Shown: positions 1-6,031 of the stretch, piece by piece
Numbering within the stretch: the stretch's first letter is position 1
Layout of the letters: every line of letters starts with the position of its first letter
The notes under the pieces: generated by a model
What the model was told of the DNA's origin: nothing
Database searches by the model: none
The model's input: only the letters and a program-made list of their open reading frames with translations
Made by a program: the position numbers and the translations under genes
Source of the DNA: Treponema sp. UBA1233
GTDB taxonomy: Bacteria > Spirochaetota > Spirochaetia > Treponematales > Treponemataceae
Direction of reading: 5' to 3'
DNA length: 6,356 bases
NCBI GenBank assembly: GCA_002309305.1
Contig: DBWR01000001.1
Span: forward strand, 12,910 to 19,265

Positions 1-51
1 GTGCAGATGTTGTTGTGTGTCAGCCTCCGATTCCGCACATTTTAGCATCAT
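1..51 (-). CDS. Possible 5' end of a further minus-strand gene, cut by the window edge
   Basis: An ATG-ATG start at 46-51 opens a minus-strand frame that stays open for 17 codons to the window edge, reading MMLKCAESEADTQQHLH. A permease gene would be the expected partner downstream of a solute-binding protein gene, but this start is polar and does not look like the N-terminus of an ABC permease. There is only a weak GAG-type ribosome site about 11 bases upstream. Seventeen open codons can easily occur by chance, so this is a candidate only. Confidence 0.18.
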   Translation of the reverse strand, partial: MMLKCAESEADTQQHLH

Positions 52-140
52 ATTTATACAGTCTCAACGAATAAATGCTTCCTCAAATCATATGGTTTCG
101 TTCAATTTTTTTATGCTACAGCACTTGCCTTCCACACACA

Positions 141-177
141 TTCTAGATTATATAAGAATAGTTGTGATAAACTAGAA
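141..177 (-). promoter_or_regulatory. Inverted repeat overlapping a TATAAT box downstream of the binding-protein gene
   Basis: On the plus strand TTCTAG-A-TTAT (141-151) faces ATAA-A-CTAGAA (167-177): eleven positions with one A/A mismatch, around a 15-base loop. A perfect TATAAT lies on the minus strand at 147-152, inside the left arm, pointing away from the binding-protein gene towards position 1. No good -35 is visible at 16-18 bases. This could be a promoter with an operator for the next gene, or a weak AT-rich hairpin after the binding-protein gene. No U-tract follows it on the minus strand, so it is not a standard intrinsic terminator. The rest of 52-194 shows nothing I can name. Confidence 0.3.
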
Positions 178-194
178 CACTTTTATAGGGTGAA

Positions 195-1472
195 TTAATA
201 TCCCATCGTGATAGACACTTGTTCCCTAAATGCTTGAAGTGCTTCTTTTTTTGTCTTTTCACCCCATACATACTCTGATACTGCTTCTGACCATAATGCC
301 TCAATCTGTTGGTCTGTTCCTTGTGTTAGTGAGCCGTCAACAGTTTTAGAATAATCACAGAATGCTGCGTAATGATTCTGACCATTAAGAAATCGTTCTG
401 AAAAAAATCTTTTTACTTTATCCTGCACAATAATATTGCCAACAATATCCTCTGAAGCCAAGGCAATTGATTCAAGAAATTGATCATCAGTAGCTATGTA
501 TCTGATCATTTCCTTTGCTGCTTCTGGCTGTTTTGTTCCTTTGTATGCTGCAAGCCAGCACCCGCCCCATCTCCAAGAAGAAGGTCCTGCACACATTGCC
601 CAGTCACCTGCTGTTTTTGAAGCGTCAGTCTTAAGTACATAGTGGAGACCCCATGTCGGGAGGAAGTAGCACATGACTTCAAGGTTATTTCCCCTTTCAT
701 CCCTTAGTGTGTCATTCATACCGGCATACCAGCCTTCTGCCCATTGTGATGTGCGACCGTCAAGCTCTTCATCATGGAAAATCTTTGCCATATTCATATA
801 CTTTTCCATGGCTGGATCTATATATAACTTATCATCTACAATCCAAGGCTTTTCCCTCGTTCCTTTAAAAGGTATAAAGAGATTTTCTGTTGTTGAAACG
901 ATTCTGCATTTACCATTCGAATCTTTTTTGAGCTGTCGTGCTGTTGCAAGGAATGTATCAAAATCCTTTAACTTTTTCTGAACTTCTGCTGGGTCGTCTG
1001 TTCCCCAGTACTTCTTTGCATAGCTACGGCGGTAGAAGACAGCACCAGGACTTACATACCAAGACATAGCATAGACGTGACCGTTATAGCTTCCGATTTT
1101 CATAGGGTAGTCTACCATTTTATCCTTTACCTGAGCATACAAATCATCAAGCGGTAAAAGAAGACCTGATTCAACATATTCTCTTACAAAAAAGTCTTCA
1201 AGACAAAATACATCTGGTGTTCCGTTTCCAGAGGTAAGAACCGGGCCCAACTTACTTGGAAACTGGCCTGTTGGAATATATGTGTATTCAACTTCTACAT
1301 TCGGGTGAGTTGCCTTGTAACCATATCCCTTTGCATCGAGGAAGCCTTCAATCTCATCAGTGAATGACCATACAGAGAGTTTTGTATTGCCATTTGTTTT
1401 TTCAGAAAAACCAAAAGACATTGCTTGAAAGAAAATCAACAGGCAAACAAATCTCGATACTAATTTTTTCAT
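195..1472 (-). CDS. ABC transporter extracellular solute-binding protein, family 1 (probable sugar-binding)
   Basis: This is the periplasmic ligand-capturing subunit of an ABC importer. The start chosen gives 425 residues, a usual size for the family. An ATG 33 bases further out (1505) lies outside the strong AAAGGAGG ribosome site, so the inner ATG is preferred. Residues 1-23 form a signal peptide (MKKLVSRFVCLLIFF...), probably cleaved near SFG-FSEK. C10 lies in the hydrophobic core but lacks a lipobox context. After it come LSVWSF and a THPNVEVEYTYIP stretch, then a GTPDVFCLEDF motif, the pattern of SBP_bac_1/MalE-like proteins (lobe I). Late in the protein W300, W302 and W306 lie in WRWGGCW, followed by KQPEAAKEMIRYI, the family's usual 'neighbouring residues plus helix' signature. 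Aromatic residues there suit stacking on a sugar ring, but the substrate cannot be read from sequence. No permease or ATPase gene lies inside the window. Strong family call, weak substrate call. Confidence 0.88.
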   Translation of the reverse strand: MKKLVSRFVCLLIFFQAMSFGFSEKTNGNTKLSVWSFTDEIEGFLDAKGYGYKATHPNVEVEYTYIPTGQFPSKLGPVLTSGNGTPDVFCLEDFFVREYVESGLLLPLDDLYAQVKDKMVDYPMKIGSYNGHVYAMSWYVSPGAVFYRRSYAKKYWGTDDPAEVQKKLKDFDTFLATARQLKKDSNGKCRIVSTTENLFIPFKGTREKPWIVDDKLYIDPAMEKYMNMAKIFHDEELDGRTSQWAEGWYAGMNDTLRDERGNNLEVMCYFLPTWGLHYVLKTDASKTAGDWAMCAGPSSWRWGGCWLAAYKGTKQPEAAKEMIRYIATDDQFLESIALASEDIVGNIIVQDKVKRFFSERFLNGQNHYAAFCDYSKTVDGSLTQGTDQQIEALWSEAVSEYVWGEKTKKEALQAFREQVSITMGY

Positions 1473-1479
1473 GGAATTT

Positions 1480-1487
1480 CCTCCTTT
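1480..1487 (-). promoter_or_regulatory. Ribosome binding site deciding the start of the binding-protein gene
   Basis: The minus strand reads AAAGGAGG followed by AAATTCC and ATG, a 7-base spacing that is near optimal. It selects the ATG at 1470-1472 over the in-frame ATG at 1503-1505, which would place this site inside the coding region and put a polar extension before the signal peptide. Confidence 0.8.
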
Positions 1488-1491
1488 ATTA

Positions 1492-1506
1492 AATGGATTG
1501 TCCATT
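1492..1506. promoter_or_regulatory. Perfect short inverted repeat just upstream of the binding-protein ribosome site
   Basis: AATGGA (1492-1497) and TCCATT (1501-1506) are perfect inverted arms around TTG. The repeat sits four bases upstream of the Shine-Dalgarno sequence. It could be an operator half-site pair or a small leader hairpin controlling the solute-binding protein gene. At 6 bp with a 3-base loop it may also be chance in AT-rich sequence. No convincing -10/-35 pair was found between it and the repeat cluster upstream. Confidence 0.3.
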
Positions 1507-1525
1507 AAGTTTTTTTAGTAGCGGC

Positions 1526-1546
1526 ATTCCGGGTGTGATCCGGAAT
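1526..1546. repeat. Palindromic repeat unit 1 (ATTCCGG / CCGGAAT)
   Basis: ATTCCGG (1526-1532) and CCGGAAT (1540-1546) are perfect 7-bp inverted arms around GTGTGAT. With flanks the plus strand reads CATTCCGG...CCGGAATCTCAT, the form of a REP-type intergenic palindrome. It lies between the two minus-strand genes and has no U-tract on the minus strand, so it does not read as a simple terminator. It shares the layout CAT-nCCG...CGG-nAT-CT with unit 2, in opposite orientation. Confidence 0.65.
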
Positions 1547-1568
1547 CTCATCGTTATATCTGTCGTAG

Positions 1569-1605
1569 ATACCGAAACACCTGTCTTTCAACAGGCGTTC
1601 GGCAT
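1569..1605 (-). repeat. Palindromic repeat unit 2, long imperfect hairpin
   Basis: On the minus strand the arms ATGCCGAACGCCTGT and ACAGGTGTTTCGGTAT pair over 15 positions around a 6-base loop (TGAAAG, 1585-1590), with one bulged base. Two pairs, 1571/1603 and 1579/1596, are G-U on the minus-strand RNA but A/C mismatches on the plus strand. The fold is therefore better on the strand that is transcribed with the neighbouring genes. It could stabilise the 3' end of the upstream two-gene message or be a mobile palindromic unit. No U-tract follows. Confidence 0.65.
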
Positions 1606-1646
1606 GACAATACTTTTTAGACATTCACACATTCGTGTGACAATAC
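1605..1646 (-). repeat. Palindromic unit 3 with a 9-base direct repeat
   Basis: TCACAC (1625-1630) and GTGTGA (1635-1640) form a perfect 6-bp inverted repeat around ATTC. TGACAATAC occurs twice in direct order, at 1605-1613 and 1638-1646, so on the minus strand GTATTGTCA stands at the head of both unit 3 and unit 2. The first copy of the direct repeat shares one base with the edge of the unit 2 hairpin. This suggests units arranged in tandem, each starting with TGTCA followed by a palindrome. Unit 3 begins only 7 bases after the stop codon of the Ig-OmpA gene. Confidence 0.5.
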
Positions 1647-1652
1647 AATAAA

Positions 1653-2105
1653 TCACTTCTCCAGAATGAATTCTACGCGGCGGTTCTTCCAGCGGTTTTC
1701 GAGGGAGTAGGGGTCTACTATTGTTTCAAGGCCTCCCTTGCCCTTTGCTGAAAGTCTTGAAGAAGAGATGTGGCCTTCGCTTATGAGCCACTGGCGGACG
1801 AATTGTGCGCGTTCAAGAGAAAGTGCCTTTAGGCCTCTTCCCCATGGACCGTCTACGTTTTCTTCCGGGTTGTCCTCTTCTTTTCCTGCGTATTTGTTCG
1901 TCGGATTTGCGTGACCAACAACCGTTACCTTGTATGAACCGAACTTGTTCAGGATCTGTGCTACACGGTTCAGGATGCGAATGTTGTTTGCCTTTTGCTC
2001 CTGTGTGAGGCTGCTCTTTTCAATTGTCTTTCCGTCGGGACCAGTTTCGCCTGTAAGGAGGAAGTCTGCTGCATCTCCGCGGAATACGATTGAAGGTACC
2101 TGCAT
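1653..2105 (-). other. Sequence coding the OmpA-like C-terminal domain of the Ig-repeat protein
   Basis: This covers about the last 150 residues. OmpA-like domains usually bind peptidoglycan through an Asp in GHTD and an Arg in LSxxRA. Here the first motif reads GHANP, so Asn (residue 1007) stands where the Asp should be. The Arg is kept (residue 1039), as is NRRVE near the end. About 20 extra residues, acidic and rich in Gly, Asn and Pro, separate GHANP from the LSLERA helix. Treponemes carry ornithine instead of diaminopimelate in their peptidoglycan, which may explain a changed pocket. Confidence 0.8.
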
Positions 2106-4925
2106 CTTGAGTACACCGTTTTCAAGAAGTACCAGGACGTCAACAGGAATGATTCCCGTGTAAGTTGAAGTAAGTCCAAGCTCGTCTGTTACAGTGTATT
2201 CGTAAGGATAGTCTTCGGCGGACATTACGACCTGACCGTTGTTTCCACGACCGTCCCATGTGATGTTTGCTGAATATGTACCGGCTTCCTTGTCGGCTGC
2301 CATTGACTTTCCGCTTGCCCTCCAGAATTCAGTTCCGTTGCGGCTGTCCTTTACTACAAGTGTCCATGACTTTATCTTTGCCTTTGTCTTTGCCTTGAGG
2401 CTCATCTTGAGTTCGTCCTCGTAACCGTCGTTGTCCGGGCTAAAGTATTTTCCGTTTGATGGATTTGCACTTGATGTGACAGACAGTATTGGTGCGGTAA
2501 CTGAAGATACGAATGGAAGTGAATATGTTTCTACAATGTTTCCCTTGTCGTATGAAATCTTAAGGCGGCCTGCAAATACACCTTCGGCTGGCTTTGTTCC
2601 GTCAGCGGTTTTTCCGTTCCATATTATTGATGAAGGAATCTTCTGTCCGTTCTTGCCGTTCCAGTTTTGTACGCTCTTTTCGTTTTCATCAAGCACGTCA
2701 AGGTTCCATTCGCTTATGCCTTCGTTGAGTGTCGTGATGATGTTGAATGTCTGCTTGTCCTTTACGCCGTCTCCGTTGGGGCAGATTGATTCTTCGGCAA
2801 GGGTGATGTATGCCTTTGTCTCGCGTGTGTCAACTGTGATGTATTCTGGGAGTTTGGCTTGTCCGCTGTTTCCTGCCTTGTCTGTTGAAAATACCCTTAA
2901 TGAATATTTTGCATTTGGAACAAGGTTTCCTGAGTCATCGGTTCCGTCCCAGATGAAAGGTGTGATTTTTATTCCGCTTTCATTCTGCCATACGATTGTG
3001 CGAACTGGTGTGTTCTTGCTGTCGGTGATTTCCATCGTCCACTTGTCTTCTGTTGAACAATCCTTGCTTGAAACTGGAAGTCCCTGTCTTGTGCTGGCTG
3101 TTGTACTCTGTCCGTCCGGAGAGAAGATGTAATATGGTACGGAGATTTCAACTTTTGGTGCCACAGTATCGATGGTGACAGTCTTTGGTTCAGATTCTGC
3201 TTCGGTTCCGCTGTTGGCAACTGTCTTGAATACGATTGAATATGTTCCGTCTTCGCAAACTGAACCATTGTCGTTCTTTCCGTCCCATGCAATTGATGGA
3301 GGAAGTGTGCTCTGTCCGGAGATTGTCCTTACTTCCTTTCCGTTTTTGTCGCTGATTGTGATTGTATAAGAATCGATTCCGCTTGTGGCACGTGCCGTAA
3401 GATTAAGCGTTGTCTTGTCCTGGATGCCGTCGTTATTTGGTGAGATGTATTCAGGGCTTGCAATCAAAAGGAGCTCAGTCTTGCTTGTGTCCAGTGTGAA
3501 TGGAAGTGATGTTGCCGTTGACTTGTTTCCTGCAAGGTCCTTTCCTGTAAGCTCGTAGATGTAGGTTCCGTCCTTTGCGAGTTCTCCCTTTTCATCAGAT
3601 CCGTTCCATGAAATCTCCGGTGGAAGTATTGAACCGTATGAATAAGAACGTATTGTGTTTTTGTTTTCGTCGATGATTCTTGCATTCCATTCTTTTTCAC
3701 TTGAATATGAAGGATCCTTTGAGGTCTGCTGCTGTGTAAGCTTTAAGCTTCTGCTTGCGTTGAACACCAGGTCGGATACTGCAACCTGTGCAGCCGGTGC
3801 CGAAACGTCAAGGATGAATACAGGACTGTTTGCCTTTGGAGGAACATAACCGTTCTTGTAGGATGCCGTTACGACAGCCTGATATGAGCCTTCCGGAAGT
3901 ACCTTTCCGTCTGAGCCTTTGCCGTCAAAGACCAGTTCGCTGATTGCCTTTCCGCTTCCCTTTTTCTCGAATACTGTCTTTCGTTCAGCATTCTGGATTG
4001 TGAGCGACCATTCCTTGATTGAGTTTACCTTTGACTTTGTTTCAGGAATGCTTATGTCAAACTTGATTGTGTCGAGTGTTCCATCTCCGTTTGGAGAAAA
4101 ATATTTTGGTCCGCTGATTGCAATTGAAGTAACAGGTTTTTCTGCAGAGAAGATGATGTTTTGAATCTGCGCCTTTTCTGAAGTGTTTCCTGCCTTGTCC
4201 GTTGCATAGATTTCGTATGTGTAAACTCCGTCTGGAACGATAATTCCTTCGTCGTTGGTTCCGTCCCATTCAACTATTGGAGAAGGACTTGAATTCTGCC
4301 AGTGATATGTGCGTACCTTTGATCCGTCTGCATTGTAGATGATTGCCGCACTCCACTCAGGTTCCTCTGATCCTGTCTGCTTGATTCTGATGAATGTTTT
4401 TTCTCCCTCGCCAAATGACTTTTCATCATCGTTCATTTTGCCAAGTGAAATCTGTGGAGGGGTAGTATCCACGATTACATAATACTTTGCTGATGTACCG
4501 CGGTTGTCGTTGTCATCGGTTGCGGTAAAGATATAATAGTAGAGTCCGTCAGGTGCTACGGTTCCTGGTGTGAGTCCGATTGCAGCCGCTTCTTCGCCTA
4601 CGATTCCATTCCATGAAACTGTGTCTGGAATTTCTACTCCAGTCTTTGGCTTGAACAGGTTCTTGAAGAATGACGCAATGGTCATTTTTTCTTCATCCTT
4701 GCGCTTGTTGCCAACAGTGCGGATTACGTTACCCTTTTCCGTATAAATCGAAAGAGTCCATTCCTTGATGTACCTTTTTTCCTTTATCTTTAGCGGAATG
4801 TCCAGCGTGTCCTTTATGCCGTCATTGTTTGGGGATATGTATTCAGGAGCCCTTTCTGCAGCAAGTAAACCAAGAGCCATGAACATACTTAAAGCAAGTG
4901 CGATTCCAAATTTTTTCCCTTTCAT
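1653..4925 (-). CDS. Large secreted Ig-repeat protein (FlgD-Ig/CHU_C-like) with C-terminal OmpA-like domain
   Basis: The chosen start gives 1090 residues, with GAGG six bases before the ATG. A GTG 12 bases upstream overlaps that ribosome site and is unlikely. Residues 1-23 are a signal peptide (KKFGIALALSMFMALGLLAA) with no lipobox cysteine, probably cleaved before ERAPEY. Residues about 24-930 are a stack of roughly eight beta-sandwich Ig-like domains. Five begin with an acidic motif of the SPNNDGxxD type (starting near residues 31, 277, 495, 715 and 829). Between these are domains ending in WDGTNDEG-VPDGxYxY-ATDKAGN. The order reads A-B-A-B-A-B-A-A. Residues about 941-1090 are an OmpA-like domain: VPSIVFRGDAADFL, NRVAQILNKFGSYKVTVVGH, LSLERA, and NRWKNRRVEFIL at the end. 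The usual diaminopimelate-contact Asp is replaced by Asn. Likely an envelope protein acting as a rod or anchor. It lies 38 bases downstream of the FadL-like gene in the same operon. Exact function unknown. Confidence 0.9.
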   Translation of the reverse strand: MKGKKFGIALALSMFMALGLLAAERAPEYISPNNDGIKDTLDIPLKIKEKRYIKEWTLSIYTEKGNVIRTVGNKRKDEEKMTIASFFKNLFKPKTGVEIPDTVSWNGIVGEEAAAIGLTPGTVAPDGLYYYIFTATDDNDNRGTSAKYYVIVDTTPPQISLGKMNDDEKSFGEGEKTFIRIKQTGSEEPEWSAAIIYNADGSKVRTYHWQNSSPSPIVEWDGTNDEGIIVPDGVYTYEIYATDKAGNTSEKAQIQNIIFSAEKPVTSIAISGPKYFSPNGDGTLDTIKFDISIPETKSKVNSIKEWSLTIQNAERKTVFEKKGSGKAISELVFDGKGSDGKVLPEGSYQAVVTASYKNGYVPPKANSPVFILDVSAPAAQVAVSDLVFNASRSLKLTQQQTSKDPSYSSEKEWNARIIDENKNTIRSYSYGSILPPEISWNGSDEKGELAKDGTYIYELTGKDLAGNKSTATSLPFTLDTSKTELLLIASPEYISPNNDGIQDKTTLNLTARATSGIDSYTITISDKNGKEVRTISGQSTLPPSIAWDGKNDNGSVCEDGTYSIVFKTVANSGTEAESEPKTVTIDTVAPKVEISVPYYIFSPDGQSTTASTRQGLPVSSKDCSTEDKWTMEITDSKNTPVRTIVWQNESGIKITPFIWDGTDDSGNLVPNAKYSLRVFSTDKAGNSGQAKLPEYITVDTRETKAYITLAEESICPNGDGVKDKQTFNIITTLNEGISEWNLDVLDENEKSVQNWNGKNGQKIPSSIIWNGKTADGTKPAEGVFAGRLKISYDKGNIVETYSLPFVSSVTAPILSVTSSANPSNGKYFSPDNDGYEDELKMSLKAKTKAKIKSWTLVVKDSRNGTEFWRASGKSMAADKEAGTYSANITWDGRGNNGQVVMSAEDYPYEYTVTDELGLTSTYTGIIPVDVLVLLENGVLKMQVPSIVFRGDAADFLLTGETGPDGKTIEKSSLTQEQKANNIRILNRVAQILNKFGSYKVTVVGHANPTNKYAGKEEDNPEENVDGPWGRGLKALSLERAQFVRQWLISEGHISSSRLSAKGKGGLETIVDPYSLENRWKNRRVEFILEK
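2415..4835 (-). repeat. Five coding repeats of an SPNNDG-type acidic motif
   Basis: The motif is encoded at 4809-4835 (SPNNDGIKD), 4071-4097 (SPNGDGTLD), 3417-3443 (SPNNDGIQD), 2757-2783 (CPNGDGVKD) and 2415-2441 (SPDNDGYED). A degenerate copy, FSPDGQST, lies near 3105-3128. Distances are about 246, 218, 220 and 114 residues, so most of the protein is built from a two-domain unit of about 220 residues, with the last unit half length. The D-x-D-G-x-x-D-like pattern suggests calcium binding, as in other SPNGDG domains. Protein-level similarity is clear while the DNA has diverged, so the duplication is old. Confidence 0.8.
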
Positions 4926-4931
4926 AATTTT

Positions 4932-4935
4932 CCTC
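4932..4935 (-). promoter_or_regulatory. Ribosome binding site for the Ig-OmpA gene
   Basis: The minus strand reads GTGAGGAAAATTATG. GAGG lies six bases before the ATG at 4923-4925, which favours that start. The in-frame GTG at 4935-4937 overlaps this site. Confidence 0.65.
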
Positions 4936-4963
4936 ACTTTCTGTCGATTTATTCAGTTGTTTA

Positions 4964-6025
4964 TCAGTTATTGCCAAAAACGTCTTCATCCCACAGATAG
5001 ATTTCAGGCGCTTCGTTGTCTTCTTGTCCCAGATACAGGGTTGCCCCCGCGCTGATGTTTTGAACTTCACTGTACATGTTCTGCCATGCCACAGATGGAA
5101 CTATTTCGCTCTGCTGCCATGTGTCGTTTTTCTTGCTTGATGACAGCATGATTTTGCATGAAAGCCCTATTGACGGCCAGTTTGCCTTTCCGCCTTCTGC
5201 AAGTTCCCTTACGTTTGCCTGCCAGCCTACATTCAGCTCAACGAGGTCGTTGTAAGAGACTGCAAATGCCAGATCGAACACTGCATTCTGACATGCCGGG
5301 AAAGATGCGTCCGCCGAAAAGCCTGCCTTCCATCCCCATGTCTGCAAAACCGTTGCTCCCAAAGAGATTCGTGGGGTCAAGATTCCTGGAAAAGCCGTTC
5401 CTTCAAAGGTTCCGTCCACTCCAGGTACTTCGTAGTCATTGCCTGCCGAACGTCCTATGTTCAAGACCGAAAGTCCAATACGCGGTTCCCTGAGGAATCC
5501 TATGCTTTTTTCGCCCTTGTAAAGGAGTCCAAAGTCACAGCCAATGCTCCAGTCGCTGCCGTGAGAGAAATAGGAGCCTCCGTAAAGGTTCAGTCCGATG
5601 TAGATGTCGTCCAAGAGTTCCTTGGCGATTCCCGCGTGAACTATTATCGTGTTTCCGACCGGAAGTCCTGCTTCTCCGCTGAATACCGCGTTTATCGTTC
5701 CGCTAAAAACCATCCATTTGGTCGGCATTGTGATTCCTGCCTGAGCACCCCAGCCCAGAGATGAAGAGTCGAAATTTTTCGCATTGAACATGAGGCTTCC
5801 GCTAAGATTAAGAACGGTTCTCTGCTCTGTTGCCGTTAAAGCCGGGTTATAGCTGATTGAAGCTGGAATTACGTTGAACAGAGGTCCACCGCTGGCAGAA
5901 TCCCCACCCGACATCAGCGTCGGATTGCTGAGTTTGTATAGGTTTTCACCACCAAAAGGCGGGTTATAGGCAAATAAAGCCGCAGAAAAAAGCGAAAATG
6001 CTGCCAATAAAGCTGTTTTTTTCAT
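4964..6025 (-). CDS. UPF0164/FadL-like outer-membrane beta-barrel protein (PorV-like)
   Basis: 353 residues, starting with ATG after an AGGGGAATTAT ribosome site. Residues 1-19 are a signal peptide (MKKTALLAAFSLFSAALFA) cleaved before YNPPFGG. The early region runs SNPTLMSGGDSASGG and then ASISYNPALT at residues 55-64. This small-residue stretch plus NPA-x-x motif is the N-terminal signature of FadL-superfamily barrels, seen in PorV/PorQ and in treponemal UPF0164 proteins. Alternating polar/hydrophobic strands follow (LGWGAQAGI, DIYIGLNLYGG, DWSIGCDFGLLY, PRIGLSVLNIG, GWKAGFSADASF, LVELNVGWQ), and the last clear strand is ISAGATLYLG. UPF0164 proteins of the syphilis spirochaete have been modelled as FadL-type transporters, so uptake of hydrophobic compounds is one possible role. 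A shuttle or partner role, as for PorV, is the other. A 20-residue acidic tail follows the barrel. First gene of a two-gene unit with the Ig-OmpA gene. Family call good, function open. Confidence 0.8.
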   Translation of the reverse strand: MKKTALLAAFSLFSAALFAYNPPFGGENLYKLSNPTLMSGGDSASGGPLFNVIPASISYNPALTATEQRTVLNLSGSLMFNAKNFDSSSLGWGAQAGITMPTKWMVFSGTINAVFSGEAGLPVGNTIIVHAGIAKELLDDIYIGLNLYGGSYFSHGSDWSIGCDFGLLYKGEKSIGFLREPRIGLSVLNIGRSAGNDYEVPGVDGTFEGTAFPGILTPRISLGATVLQTWGWKAGFSADASFPACQNAVFDLAFAVSYNDLVELNVGWQANVRELAEGGKANWPSIGLSCKIMLSSSKKNDTWQQSEIVPSVAWQNMYSEVQNISAGATLYLGQEDNEAPEIYLWDEDVFGNN

Positions 6026-6031
6026 ATAATT

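Noticed and set aside
66..110. AACGAA ... TTCGTT followed by a T-run, possible plus-strand terminator
   Set aside because: The arms are 6 bp with a 25-base loop and no plus-strand gene precedes it in the window.
1473..1505. Alternative ATG start for the binding-protein gene adding 11 residues
   Set aside because: The extension would include the strong AAAGGAGG site and the inverted repeat, and would put polar residues before the signal peptide.
1506..1652. Intrinsic terminator for the Ig-OmpA transcript
   Set aside because: Three hairpins are present but none is followed by a U-tract on the minus strand, so I annotated them as repeats.
2431..3132. Open plus-strand frame of 233 codons opposite the Ig-OmpA gene
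   Set aside because: It lies wholly antisense to a well-supported coding region, has no ribosome site, signal or recognisable motif, and its residues (rich in Ser, Phe, Pro) are what the reverse complement of the Ig repeats would give.
2240..4270. Recurring CCGTCCCA-type DNA words, possible CRISPR-like or regulatory repeats
   Set aside because: They encode the W-D/N-G motif of successive Ig domains in frame, at protein-domain spacing, with no uniform spacers.
4926..4937. Alternative GTG start for the Ig-OmpA gene adding four residues
   Set aside because: It overlaps the GAGG ribosome site of the better-placed ATG at 4923-4925 and has no site of its own.
5158..5493. Open plus-strand frame of 111 codons opposite the FadL-like gene
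   Set aside because: Antisense to a clear gene with signal peptide and family motifs; Arg/Leu/Pro-rich composition typical of a shadow frame.
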